From: Thermoanaerobaculia bacterium | GTDB taxonomy: Bacteria; Acidobacteriota; Thermoanaerobaculia; Gp7-AA8 | Length of the DNA: 56,839 nucleotides | Assembly: GCA_017883235.1 (NCBI GenBank) | Contig: JADGNY010000027.1 | Coordinates: 1-56,839 of the forward strand | Direction of reading: 5' to 3' | Shown: piece by piece, positions 16,901-24,270 of the stretch | How positions within the stretch are numbered: position 1 is the first letter of the stretch | Layout of the letters: every line of letters starts with the position of its first letter | The notes under the pieces: model-generated | What the model saw: only the letters and a program-made list of their open reading frames with translations | Databases searched by the model: none | Told to the model about the DNA's origin: nothing | Position numbers and translations under genes: made by a program

Positions 16901-17610
16901 ATCCCGTCTACATCCAAGCCATTCCAACGCCGCAAGGTTCGGAACTGACCATCCCCGCCGTCGGCCGCGCCCCCGGCGCCGGCGGAACGTTCTGGCGCAG
17001 CGACGTCACGTTCTTCAATCCCGGCCTGACGACGATCACACTTTCTCTCCGCTACCTCGCCTCCGGCCAGGACAACCGCAACGCTGTTGCCCAGAGCGTG
17101 ACGATTCAATCCTCCCGCACCGTGGTCCTCTCCGACGTCACCCAGTACTTCGGCGTCTCCTCAGGCAGCGGCGCCCTGCGCGTGTCCTGGAGCGGCCCCT
17201 CCGGCCCGATCGTGACCAGCCGCACATACACGACCGCCGACGGCGGAGGGACCTACGGCCAGTCGATCGACCCTGTGACGTCGTTCGGGAACGACTCCTT
17301 CGTCCCCGGCCTCCGCTCCGATTCCTCGTTCCGTTCGAACGTCGGCTTCGTCAACGGCGGCGACAGCATCATGGCCGTGACTGTCACGCTGCTATCCGAC
17401 AACGGCGGCATGATCGGCACGACGCAGATCGCCCTCAACCCACGCTCGCAGGTCCAATACGCGGTCGGAGCCCTCTTCCCCGCCGCGAACACCCCGCGCG
17501 CCGGAACACTGACGCTCCTCGCACACACGGACGGTTCGCCGAACCTGTTCGCGTACGGGTCGATCATCGATAACGGATCAGGAGATCCGGTGTTTTACGG
17601 GGGGCGGTGA
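13948..17610 (+). CDS. large secreted matrixin-type metalloprotease with PKD domains
   Basis: 1220 residues with a signal peptide (FLLLLASAASA). About 30-180 is a beta-rich pro-region (VIVEGTVISS, RTIKGDAAGEL). The catalytic domain, about 215-425, holds the metzincin zinc site HEFGHTLGLGH at 376-386, followed by a Met-turn candidate (SALMYASL). Then come a fibronectin III domain (429-518), three PKD domains (520-595, 597-677, 683-763; each with WxFGDG), and two copies of a 220-residue beta module (766-995, 998-1220) that also forms the whole protein at 353. AGGAG stands 10 bases before the ATG. The protein is probably exported and degrades or binds extracellular polymers. No sorting signal is obvious at the C-terminus. 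Confidence 0.92.
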   Translation: MLKHFRVYWQTCFLLLLASAASATTIVLPTDEQLIRKSPVIVEGTVISSMPVLRGEGIWTETRLAVDRTIKGDAAGELTIREVGGEIGGRITKIFGTPAYTPGERVMAFLTPTPRGDYQTIDLFVGKFSEQRAANGRRLLVRDDAAGDVALLDSSLRPIEAKNVQRDATAFESYVTDRVAGRESATSYGVANPVLERDLAPATSNTSGLVIKPEFTLISEGTVYRWSAFEGGGSAKWYSYGTQPGYTGGGVTEVQEGMNAWDSYTAAKINYVYVGAESGPPGGLSTPNGVNEVLFNDPKGEIAGTFNPATGGVVGQGGFNGVSGTMSWTGPFNADGTHLAQTYQAYVISEGNLVIQDGVTPQAGITSTTLAEIIAHEFGHTLGLGHSADGSALMYASLSGGGPVLRADDQLAARWLYPSGSSTPPPTVPAAPTSLMATASGSTVNLSWTDNANNETGYRAYLASGNGAFNQLTPDLAAGSHAASVSSLPAGNYRFYVVAFNAAGLSAPSNIASVTVGTSVTASFTVTPSAGLAGVTSFVCSDTSSGATSWSWNFGDGGTSAAQNPAHVYASPGTYTIQLTANGQSFASHTVSVSSGIAADFSYTPLNPTTQQNITFSDHSSGNIATWLWTFGDGTSSNAQNPVKRFTSAGNYQVTLTVSTAAGLTSIASHTITVTTATPGMPPVSAAFDMTPASPAVHANVTFTDRSTGSPASWQWSFGDGSTSSAQNPVHAYATQGSYAVSLTVANAVSQSMTSHVITISAPTSYRSLVPAAAQTNGIGGSVWRTELTLFNGGSEPAGGQFTFIPGGGGQVLTRSLYLNANQSITYANALSDLFGLSTGSGAIAIEATSATTTPALRVTSRTFTTGAAGTYGQSVPNVSDGDASSTTLLLTGLEQDTNFRTNLGLVNRSGVPVGAGLTLYDANGNVIATTGVTVPANNFQQASLTSFFPAVNGRTYTALSMRVDAGAPNAISAYASVIDNRTQDPVYIQAIPTPQGSELTIPAVGRAPGAGGTFWRSDVTFFNPGLTTITLSLRYLASGQDNRNAVAQSVTIQSSRTVVLSDVTQYFGVSSGSGALRVSWSGPSGPIVTSRTYTTADGGGTYGQSIDPVTSFGNDSFVPGLRSDSSFRSNVGFVNGGDSIMAVTVTLLSDNGGMIGTTQIALNPRSQVQYAVGALFPAANTPRAGTLTLLAHTDGSPNLFAYGSIIDNGSGDPVFYGGR

Positions 17611-17670
17611 GACTCGTCTCGGCTTCCCATCGCTCACGACAACCTGTATACGTGAGCGGTGGTGCCCGAG

Positions 17671-18195
17671 ATGACGGACGAGAAGAAGATCATCATTCTC
17701 GCCGGACCCAACGGCGCCGGGAAGACGACCTTCGCCCGGACGTTTCTGCCTGCCGAGGCAGGCGTTCCGATCTTCGTCAACGCGGATCTGATCGCCGCCG
17801 GCTTGTCGCCCTTCGATCCCGACGCGGCCGCCTTACGCGCGGGCCGGATGATGCTGTCCGAGATCGACCGTCATGCCGCTGCCGGACGAAGCTTCGCGTT
17901 CGAAACGACGCTCTCGGGTCACACATACCTGCGCCGCATCGACGCATGGCGCGCGGCAGGCTTCACGGTCGAGTTGATCTTTCTCTCGCTTGGCTCCGCG
18001 GAAGAGGCAATCGCCCGCGTGGCGATGCGCGTTCGACAAGGCGGACACGGCGTGCCGCCCGACGTCATCCGCAGGCGGTTCGACAGTGGTATGCGAAACT
18101 TTCTCGACGTCTACCGCGATCGAGTCGACGTTTGGCAGTTGTTCGACAATCGCGAGTGGAAGCCATTGCTGCTGGATGAGGGGTTCAATCGATGA
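17671..18195 (+). CDS. zeta toxin-like P-loop kinase
   Basis: About 174 residues from ATG 17671 (an in-frame GTG at 17659 is an alternative). Walker A is AGPNGAGKTTFAR; then FVNADLIAAGLSPFDP, an RAGRMML helix, and SFAFETTLSG, the order seen in zeta toxin/UDP-GlcNAc kinase-like and AAA_33 proteins. Zeta toxins phosphorylate UDP-N-acetylglucosamine and stop cell-wall synthesis. The gene overlaps the next by four bases (ATGA) in a three-gene operon. In epsilon-zeta systems the antitoxin precedes the toxin; here small partner genes follow. It could instead be a housekeeping ATPase. Confidence 0.75.
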   Translation: MTDEKKIIILAGPNGAGKTTFARTFLPAEAGVPIFVNADLIAAGLSPFDPDAAALRAGRMMLSEIDRHAAAGRSFAFETTLSGHTYLRRIDAWRAAGFTVELIFLSLGSAEEAIARVAMRVRQGGHGVPPDVIRRRFDSGMRNFLDVYRDRVDVWQLFDNREWKPLLLDEGFNR

Positions 18196-18386
18196 AGAAT
18201 CTGCGTGAATCAAAGCTTGCCAATGCCGACATGCAAGCCGCGCCGAAAGCGCTACGACGAGCGGCGGATCACGCGCGTGATCTCGCCCGGCAAACCGGAA
18301 CCAAGCTGGTGATCGTTCGCAATGGAATTCTCATGGAGGTCGATCCTGACGACGTCGAGCTCGATCGAGAGGAAGAAGATGAGTGA
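18192..18386 (+). CDS. small antitoxin-like protein downstream of zeta-like kinase
   Basis: 64 residues. A basic helix (APKALRRAADHARDLARQTGT) leads to KLVIVRNGILMEVDPDD and an acidic tail (VELDREEEDE). The VVxNGxLVEVDP core is found in small proteins next to toxins. ATG 18192 lies in the stop of the kinase gene (ATGA overlap). The next gene starts 8 bases before its end, so all three are probably translated together. Antitoxin role is inferred from size and position only. Confidence 0.6.
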   Translation: MKNLRESKLANADMQAAPKALRRAADHARDLARQTGTKLVIVRNGILMEVDPDDVELDREEEDE

Positions 18387-18543
18387 TCGCGATAAGGATG
18401 TCGAGGCCGCGTGGGACGAAGAAGTCGAGCGACGCGTGCGACAAATCGACAGCGGTGAAGTGAAGACGATCCCGTGGGAAGAGGTTCGCGCGAAAGCATA
18501 CGCCCGGCTACGTGAACGTCAGGTCCCATCCACTCGTGGATGA
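18379..18543 (+). CDS. putative addiction-module component (TIGR02574-like)
   Basis: 54 residues. The sequence AAWDEEVERRVRQIDSGEVK followed by TIPWEEVRAKAYARL matches the addiction-module family in which W-x-E-x-x-RR-x-x-E/D and a C-terminal EV-x-x-x-x-R-x-x-L helix are typical. ATG 18379 overlaps the preceding gene by 8 bases. In other genomes this family pairs with RelE/ParE-like toxins, which are absent here, so it may have been recruited to the zeta-like module or lost its partner. Confidence 0.65.
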   Translation: MSDRDKDVEAAWDEEVERRVRQIDSGEVKTIPWEEVRAKAYARLRERQVPSTRG

Positions 18544-18747
18544 CGCGAAAAGTGCCCGTCATTCCGATGGCATCACAAAGAATGATGGGACGCTGGCTGT
18601 CGATGCCGCTCCGTCAGCAGGATCATTCGCAGGCAGGACGCCGGAGGCGTCACGGATGGTAGATAACATGGAGTGACCCGTTCGGCTCCGCGTATCGTTC
18701 GTGGGTTACGCCGAGGGGTGCAGAGCCACATCGAGGAGGAACGGGTC

Positions 18748-19008
18748 ATGAGCATTATTGAGCAGATTGTAGGGAAGATCATTCATTGGATTGGAATCGA
18801 TGATCACGCAGACAACTGGACCATCGCTCACTTTGAGGGAGGGGCGGAGAAGCCGGTGGTGCGAGCGTCAGCGAGCGACCACCGGTATCCGTCGCGAATC
18901 AGAATTCGACCCCGGATGGGGTCGCGGAGAGTTTTCGCGATTTCGTTCCCTCTGCGCTCGGTTGAACTGGCGTTCTGCGCGAGCACGATGGAACTCTCCG
19001 ACCGGTAG
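18748..19008 (+). CDS. short doubtful ORF with repeat-derived C-terminus
   Basis: 86 codons after a strong GAGGAGG. The first 30 residues (MSIIEQIVGKIIHWIGIDD) look like an amphipathic helix, typical of real small proteins. From codon 36 the DNA consists of hairpins: CCGGTGGT / ACCACCGG (18853-18885) and CGACCCC / GGGGTCG (18907-18924), and the peptide becomes Arg-rich. It may be a small gene whose end was replaced by repeat DNA. Confidence 0.35.
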   Translation: MSIIEQIVGKIIHWIGIDDHADNWTIAHFEGGAEKPVVRASASDHRYPSRIRIRPRMGSRRVFAISFPLRSVELAFCASTMELSDR

Positions 19009-19118
19009 AGTGGTTAGATTGCCGCGAATAGCCGACGCTCACGAATCCTCTGCGCCCGACCGGGCCGTTGCTGGCGCCAACATCACACGATTACGCTTTA
19101 CGGCGAGGAAACGGAACC

Positions 19119-19307
19119 ATGAGTGGCAAACTCGAGAAGCTTCTCGAAGGGGCAAGATCCCGTCCGCTGACGCCAATCGAAAAGGAAGAACAACGTCGCA
19201 GTTTCGCATTCGGCAACGCTAATATCGAGAACGTCCGGGTGACGCGACGGATGGTTGACGAGCAGGCAGAAGAATTAGAGAAGCAAATCACAGAGGGCAA
19301 GACTTGA
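19119..19307 (+). CDS. small hydrophilic protein of a widespread unnamed family
   Basis: 62 residues beginning MSGKLEKLLEGARSRPLTP, with QRRSFAFGNANIENVRVTRR in the middle and a helical acidic end (MVDEQAEELEKQI). I remember the RPMTPxExEEQRRSFAxGN pattern from many short bacterial proteins of unknown role. GAGGAA stands upstream of ATG 19119. No partner overlaps. It may be another orphan antitoxin. Confidence 0.6.
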   Translation: MSGKLEKLLEGARSRPLTPIEKEEQRRSFAFGNANIENVRVTRRMVDEQAEELEKQITEGKT

Positions 19308-19365
19308 ATCTCGCGGCCGAGAGCCAGTCTGCTGTTCCCGTCTGCTGACCCTCATGTGCTTTGTG

Positions 19366-19408
19366 CAACAAACAAAATGCGCGGGCGCGCCTTCGGACGC
19401 GCCCGCGC
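19366..19408 (-). terminator. strong terminator of the gene at 19431
   Basis: 11-bp perfect stem GCGCGGGCGCG (19379-19389) / CGCGCCCGCGC (19398-19408) around CCTTCGGA. On the minus strand it is followed by a T-rich ATTTTGTTTGTTG tract. It lies 22 bases after the stop of the minus-strand gene. Confidence 0.85.
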
Positions 19409-19430
19409 GGGGCTTACTGCACGATACCGA

Positions 19431-20018
19431 TCACGCCGTCGTCTTCGGAGCGGTCGTCGGTAACGATGGCGTCACCGGCGAGGGCTCGGCCGGAGTGGAC
19501 GGAACCGGGGTTCCCGGCGTCGGGGCCGGCTTGGCTTTGGCCTTGCGGCGAGCGCCGAGGGCGCTCTTCATGTCAGCGACATGCGGAGCGAGACTGGCGG
19601 TCTCGGGACGTTTGGCCAGACGCTGCGCCACGGCGTAGGTCAACAGCGCGTTGCTGCCGGCGGCGTTTCTGGCCACGCGTACGCTGTGACGGATGAAGTG
19701 AGCCAGTGCTTCCAGCTCATCCGCCACCGGATCATACGCATCCGCGAAGTCCATCTGATCCCGCATCTGCGCGGAACCCGAGTTTCCTCCACGGGTCAGC
19801 TCCTCGTTGTTCCGGATCGCCAACGCCGCCAGGTCGACGAACGGCGGGGGTACCGATGCGGCGGGCGAGAGCTGCCGGCCGGCGTTCTTGGTCTCCGGGA
19901 CCACGAAATTGGGCACTCGCTGCTTCATGGCGCGAATATCGTCGATGAGCGCTATTGCCTCATCCCGGTAGGGCGGCTGTGGGGTTGTTGTAACGGGTAC
20001 TTCAGTGTTGTTGGACAC
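19431..20018 (-). CDS. uncharacterised Pro/Ala-tailed protein
   Basis: 195 residues from a GTG at 20018, chosen because AAAAGGAGGAC stands just before it. The central part (EAIALIDDIRAMKQRVPNF, then AYDPVADELEALAHFIRHSVRVAR) is helical. The end is a Pro/Thr/Ser-rich tail (PAPTPGTPVPSTPAEP). No signal peptide or known motif. A strong terminator follows. A gene of similar helical type lies 38 bases upstream on the same strand (20057), perhaps as a pair. Confidence 0.7.
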   Translation of the reverse strand: MSNNTEVPVTTTPQPPYRDEAIALIDDIRAMKQRVPNFVVPETKNAGRQLSPAASVPPPFVDLAALAIRNNEELTRGGNSGSAQMRDQMDFADAYDPVADELEALAHFIRHSVRVARNAAGSNALLTYAVAQRLAKRPETASLAPHVADMKSALGARRKAKAKPAPTPGTPVPSTPAEPSPVTPSLPTTAPKTTA

Positions 20019-20056
20019 AAGTCCTCCTTTTTTCCTTTCTCAAAACCTGCCGGTGA

Positions 20057-20737
20057 TCAGAGCGAGCAGATTGAGACAAGCGGAGGAGCACGGCCTCGTG
20101 AGACCCGTTTTGGAGCTTCAGCAACCGTCAAGCGCCCAGGCCGTTGACGCCGGACATGAATGCGGAAAATGCGATCGTTCTCGACCGACAAGACCTTCGG
20201 CCGTGGATGCCGGGCGAGCACCGGAACCGGATGGACGCGTCTCTTGAGCAGCTCGGACATATCGAGCGGGGCGTTACCGCTCAGGGCATAGTCGATCAGC
20301 TCGCCGAATGATTTGTCGAACCGGTTCCCCAGCAGGGCCAGCTTCGTTCCCGTCTCGATCCAGCTCTGCAGGTCAGCGATCATCCGCGCCGGAGCATCGC
20401 CGGCGTATGCCGGTGCCTCAGCGATACGATCGTACGTCTCGCAAATACAGTTGCTGAAACGCGCGAGCCGATCGGCCGCTTCGACGAGCAACCCCGTCAC
20501 GCGATACATGTCATGTACCGCCTTGATCGGGTGTTCCACCGCGATCGTCTCGCAGAGGTCGATGATCTGGCGCGCCATGCCGATGAACCCCTCCGCGGAC
20601 TCGAGGTTCCGCCGGCCGCGCTGAAACAGACGACGCCACGATTCACGCCCCTTCAGGCGCAATCCGCGCGAACGCACCCCGCCCCGCCGCGACGTTTTCG
20701 CGTTCTTTCCAATGGCGGCTTCGAGCAAATCTGCCAT
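20057..20737 (-). CDS. uncharacterised helical protein
   Basis: 226 residues from ATG 20737; the frame extends a little upstream. It is helical and basic at the start (KTSRRGGVRSRGLRLKGRES) and has repeated hydrophobic helices (RQIIDLCETIAVEHPIKAV, VTGLLVEAADRLARF). I see no catalytic motif. It is followed by the gene ending at 19431. The 21-bp array begins 119 bases upstream of its start. Confidence 0.6.
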   Translation of the reverse strand: MADLLEAAIGKNAKTSRRGGVRSRGLRLKGRESWRRLFQRGRRNLESAEGFIGMARQIIDLCETIAVEHPIKAVHDMYRVTGLLVEAADRLARFSNCICETYDRIAEAPAYAGDAPARMIADLQSWIETGTKLALLGNRFDKSFGELIDYALSGNAPLDMSELLKRRVHPVPVLARHPRPKVLSVENDRIFRIHVRRQRPGRLTVAEAPKRVSRGRAPPLVSICSL

Positions 20738-20855
20738 AACTGTATGTGTCAACGTAGGAACATGGTAGCATATTCCCATTCCATGCTACAACTGTCCCTT
20801 TCCGTCAAAATGTTCACCATTATTGGCGTGATTCCGACGTCATCGACGACGTCCT

Positions 20856-21130
20856 TTGACCTCAACCGAGCGTTCGTCAACCTCAACGGAGCGTTCGTCG
20901 ACCTCACGCGAGCATTCGTTGACCTCGCGCGAGCGTTCGTTGACCTCACCCGAGCGTTCGTCGACCTCACGCGAGCATTCGTTGACCTCACGCGAGCATT
21001 CGTTCAACCTCAACTGAGCGTTCGTTGACCTCACGCGAGCATTCGTTGACCTCACCCGAGCGTTCGTCGACCTCAACCGAGCGTTCGTTAACCTCGACCG
21101 AGCGGTCGTTTGACCTCAACCGAGCCTTCG
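20856..21130. repeat. 21-bp tandem array 1 (13 units)
   Basis: Thirteen head-to-tail units with consensus TTGACCTCAMSCGAGCRTTCG. Eleven are 21 bp; units 8 (21003-21024) and 13 (21109-21130) are 22 bp. Each unit carries a CTC-NNNN-GAG dyad; the four centre bases vary (AACC, ACGC, GCGC, ACCC, GACC). Reading frames cross it on both strands (DLTRAFV or STNARVR heptads), but the 22-bp units shift them. Not CRISPR: units are contiguous and lack unique spacers. Confidence 0.9.
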
Positions 21131-21416
21131 GCGACGTCATCGAATGGGTCCGACAACGTCAACGAATGCGACGTTGAACGCCAGGGGAACTCACGAGGGT
21201 CAAAGCCTTCGGACTTAAAGGCGCTGCTGCCAAGGTGTGCTTAACCCACGTTTCTTCAAACGCTTACGTAGATTCCCGACGAAGCATCCCGACGCCGCGG
21301 CAGCGAACAATCGAGGCCAGGTGATTGAAAACGCGTGACTTAACGTTCTTCGCAACCTCGACCTGAACGCCCGCACCGGAATCGGTGAGTGGCTGTAATG
21401 CATTCTAACCAATGCA
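21131..21416. other. non-coding gap, no recognised element
   Basis: After the tandem array, 286 bases show stop codons in all frames and no strong hairpin or promoter. A CGACAACGTCAACGAATGCG stretch right after the array may be decayed array sequence. The base composition is lower in G+C than the flanks. Confidence 0.5.
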
Positions 21417-21552
21417 CTTATTGGATTTGACCATCGCACTACCGAAAAACGAAGGTCTGGCCCGGCCACACTTACTGGATTTGAGCGGACGCCAACCGCA
21501 AAACGAAGGTCTGGCCCTCCCGACTTTCCGAGAAGCGAAGACTTGGTCCTCG
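21417..21552. repeat. decaying 54-bp direct repeat
   Basis: Two units (21417-21470 and 21471-21524) share TTGGATTTGA / CTGGATTTGA and AAAACGAAGGTCTGGCCC. A third partial unit (to about 21552) keeps GCGAAGACTTGG. It lies just downstream of the gene ending at 21596. Confidence 0.65.
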
Positions 21553-21595
21553 CGGTTCTCGCCACGGTTCTCGCCCGCTGCAGGATGCACCTGAC

Positions 21596-22411
21596 TCACT
21601 TCGAACCCGCGCGGGACAGCTGGGCGTAAAGGTAGTGCTCGTAGGCTCGACCAAGCGGATCCTTAGCTGCTTCAAGCTTGAAGTACTCGTTCTGGACGGT
21701 TAGAACATTGAGCAAGATTAGGTGCGCGTACTTGAATGAGCGATCCGCCTCCGCGTCGTTCATTTCGACGCTGGGACTGAAGAAGCCGTCGCTCTCACCT
21801 AGACGATAGACCGCTGATGCAAAAGTGCCGTGTGCCTGTGCAAGAGGCATGTAATACGCGGGCACGATCGCGGTGCCGAGCTTTCCCACCTTGCTCGCCA
21901 TCGAGACGAAGTCCAATTTGTGCCAGGTGTGGTTGATGCGTCTTGTTTCGCACCTTTCGCAGTCGATCACCTCGAACCGAGAGCGAACCTCTTCAAAAGC
22001 ACTCTTGAGCTGCGAGAGCTTCGCTTCATCCTCCGCGTCAATGTCAAAGGTTCTCTTGATAGCTTGAGCCGTACGCCACCGACGCACGAGGTCGAAATCC
22101 ATGAAATCGAGGCTTGCAGTTGGATTCTGCTTCAGAAACGCCGCCACCACGGCACGTTCATACATGCCACGAACGTGCGCGGTTGCGCCCCACCCGTATC
22201 CGTTCGCAGCCAACAGAGCGACTTCCCGAAAGTCGTCGACGCAGCGTTGGCCGAGGAAGAAAATCGTGACTTCCGCGGTGTCCGTACTCGAGAACTGTCG
22301 TTCGAAAACCGCCGCGATGGCGTCTTCGAGCGCGCTCGATCCTTCGAAGAACCGCGCGTTTCGAGCACGGAAGCGGGATTCGGCCTCACGGTTGTCAATC
22401 TGCAGCGGCAT
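21596..22411 (-). CDS. DUF5677-like / HEPN-candidate protein
   Basis: 271 residues from ATG 22411, preferred to an upstream ATG at 22474. Helical throughout: FREVALLAANGYGWGATAHV then RGMYERAVVAAFLKQNP is typical of DUF5677-type proteins, where the R-x-x-(Y/L)-E motif follows a buried helix. RRINHTWH in the middle offers an R-x5-H pair as in HEPN ribonucleases. The C-terminal helix YKLEAAKD-type end is conserved-looking. It is the last gene of a three-gene minus-strand group with lower G+C. RNA cleavage is an inference. Confidence 0.6.
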   Translation of the reverse strand: MPLQIDNREAESRFRARNARFFEGSSALEDAIAAVFERQFSSTDTAEVTIFFLGQRCVDDFREVALLAANGYGWGATAHVRGMYERAVVAAFLKQNPTASLDFMDFDLVRRWRTAQAIKRTFDIDAEDEAKLSQLKSAFEEVRSRFEVIDCERCETRRINHTWHKLDFVSMASKVGKLGTAIVPAYYMPLAQAHGTFASAVYRLGESDGFFSPSVEMNDAEADRSFKYAHLILLNVLTVQNEYFKLEAAKDPLGRAYEHYLYAQLSRAGSK

Positions 22412-22499
22412 GTTCGTGGCGTCTAACGGTCTACGCTTCAGCCTCGCGGTGCAGCACGCGTAGGAGTAGCGCACTTGGAAGCTTACGGAAAATACCCTC

Positions 22500-23186
22500 T
22501 CAACTTGGTAGAGTCGTGAGCTGTTTCTTGTACTCGACTGAAAAGGCGTTGATCGCTCGGATACATTTCACAGCGTCACCACTGCCGCATATGTCGTACG
22601 TGCTCGGGATCTCGAGTGCCAGCTCTGTCGCGCGATCGCCGAGCTGGCTTGCTAGCTCTGAGTATGGATCCTTAGTACGTATTGCGAGAAGCAGTGTCAT
22701 CGCCGCGTAAAGATAGGAGAATGCTCGGCTCGGTGCCGCGAGTTCTTCAAGTTCAAGTGCTTCAGTTCCAACCAATTCTGAATGGCTCTTCGCGAAATTC
22801 TGTGCCTCCTCACCGATTGGACTCATCACGGTCGCGTAGCTCAAGACGCAGTTGGCGAGAAGCATCGCTTCGTTTGGGCCGTCCAGCCGAAGTCGTGAAC
22901 CATATTCCATCGCGAGGTTCATTGCGATGCCGATCTGAAGCCGCTCAATCGCAGTCTCGAGGATCTTGACTGGTTCCTGATCTTGGCCAAGAACTCTCCG
23001 GGAAAACCCCATGATCGTCTCCATGACGTAATCAACTCGCGCTTCTTGCAGTCTATTCTCACTCGCCGCAGCATGTGGTTGACCGTGCGTCGACGCAGCC
23101 ACGCCACTCAACGAATCCAAGCTCACCAGCTTGGCGCCGCACGCGAAATGGTAGCGCACTCGCGACGCGGCAAGTTGCGGCTCCAA
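22500..23186 (-). CDS. uncharacterised helical protein of the HEPN cassette
   Basis: Up to 228 residues; ATG 23186 is possible, but an internal ATG at 23024 (METIMGFSRRV) could be the true start. All-helical with long amphipathic stretches (VKILETAIERLQIGIAMNLA, MLLANCVLSYATVMSP). A CGSGDAVKCIRAINAF segment near the end is the only cysteine-rich part. It lies between two HEPN-like genes on the same strand with gaps of 16 and about 88 bases. No family recognised. Confidence 0.6.
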   Translation of the reverse strand: MEPQLAASRVRYHFACGAKLVSLDSLSGVAASTHGQPHAAASENRLQEARVDYVMETIMGFSRRVLGQDQEPVKILETAIERLQIGIAMNLAMEYGSRLRLDGPNEAMLLANCVLSYATVMSPIGEEAQNFAKSHSELVGTEALELEELAAPSRAFSYLYAAMTLLLAIRTKDPYSELASQLGDRATELALEIPSTYDICGSGDAVKCIRAINAFSVEYKKQLTTLPS

Positions 23187-23202
23187 GTCCGGTGCAGCGC
23201 AG

Positions 23203-24012
23203 TTAGCTTGCCGGATTAGCTGGCTCGCTCGAACTTGTCAGCGCAGCCCAATTCTCGTGAACGATCTTGGCATAGTAGAACAGGCCTCTAATCGCGGTGA
23301 TCGCGTCATTGCGGCTAACTCCCGATGCTGCACCGTGACTCGCGGCGTCACGCCAGTATGCGATGAACCCGAAGAGTGGTTGCAGCGCCTGCTTGATGAT
23401 GGCTTTCGCTTGTCCGATTACAATAGATTCGATCTTCGAACGGCCTGACTTTCCTCGATAGATAGCTCGAGCCTGATCGTCGCCCAACTTCGCTGACGCG
23501 GCCGACAGCAGGATGGCTTCGGCGGCCGCTCCACACATGGCGCAGCAAGCGAAATAGGCCTGTGCTTTCCAGCAAAGCGCCGCGTCGCGTGCGCGCTCGA
23601 AAAACGCCGGCGAGAACTCTGCGAAGGGTTCGAGCAGCGTTGAAAACGAATCGTAGTCTACGGGAATGAGGGTGAACTCACCCGCATCTCGCAACCAGTG
23701 CTTTCCCGATTCAGTGATCGCGTAGTGGTCGTTCGAGGCACCATTGAATCGTGTGTTGGGAAAGCCAGGTCGCAGGACGCCCAAGAGGCACAACTCCCAG
23801 ACAGCCGACATGAAGGCCGGCGACAACTCGGCCTGCCGCTCTTCCCACGTGCCAACGCCTCCCCGGTCGTGTTCCGAGAGGTATGTTCCTATTAGTGCTC
23901 TGATCTCGATCGGGTTACGGTTGAGATCCGACTGAGGTTTTCGCTCGTCAGGCGTGAGAAGACCGCGACGAAGATATTCCACCGTATACGCGTATGCTTC
24001 GGCTTCGGTCAT
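23203..24012 (-). CDS. HEPN/DUF4145-like protein
   Basis: 269 residues. The N-terminal third (AYTVEYLRRGLLTPDE, FMSAVWELCLLGVLRPG, YAITESGKHWL) has a winged-helix feel. The C-terminal half is helical (FACCAMCGAAAEAILLSAAS) and ends with YWRDAASHGAASGVS. The R-D-x3-H there fits the R-(N/H/D)-x3-H ribonuclease motif of HEPN domains, and the AASHG context resembles DUF4145. First gene of the minus-strand cassette, next to a composite repeat. A role in defence or RNA degradation is likely by family but not shown. Confidence 0.65.
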   Translation of the reverse strand: MTEAEAYAYTVEYLRRGLLTPDERKPQSDLNRNPIEIRALIGTYLSEHDRGGVGTWEERQAELSPAFMSAVWELCLLGVLRPGFPNTRFNGASNDHYAITESGKHWLRDAGEFTLIPVDYDSFSTLLEPFAEFSPAFFERARDAALCWKAQAYFACCAMCGAAAEAILLSAASAKLGDDQARAIYRGKSGRSKIESIVIGQAKAIIKQALQPLFGFIAYWRDAASHGAASGVSRNDAITAIRGLFYYAKIVHENWAALTSSSEPANPAS

Positions 24013-24064
24013 GCTGTAGACAATACGACCTTCGCACGTGAATCGGAAGTAGATCGCCAGCGCG

Positions 24065-24269
24065 CATGTCGAGGAGCTGTCGGCGGCGCTGCTGCCGGGT
24101 TCGCGGAGGCGATGGCGTGGCCGGGGTGACCTTATCCGCGGATGACGCGGATAGATGCAGATGGAAGACGGTTTTATCTGCGTACATCTGCGACATCTGC
24201 GGATGATCGGCTGAGAGTTCGTGCGAGAACGCGCGGGCGGGACGCCCGCGGTCCCAGGGGGGCGAGAGC
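24065..24269. repeat. composite repeat family D, copy 1
   Basis: GTCGAGGAGCTGTCGGCGGC and GAGGCGATGGCGTGGCC lead into a palindrome of ATCTGCG units: TTATCCGCGGATGACGCGG on one side, ATCTGCGGATGATCGG on the other. Then GAACGCGCGGGCGGGACGCC follows. It lies between the HEPN-like gene and the truncated phosphatase copy. Confidence 0.85.
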
Positions 24270-24270
24270 C

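Noticed and set aside
20513-21028. Plus-strand frame ending in DLTRAFV heptads across array 1
   Set aside because: Most of it is antisense to the gene at 20057 or is tandem array; 22-bp units shift the frame.
20856-21130. CRISPR-like array
   Set aside because: Units are contiguous 21-mers with no unique spacers and no cas gene nearby.
21215-21565. Minus-strand frame in the direct-repeat region
   Set aside because: Sequence is repeat-coded (GPDLRF twice) and has no homologous look or ribosome site.
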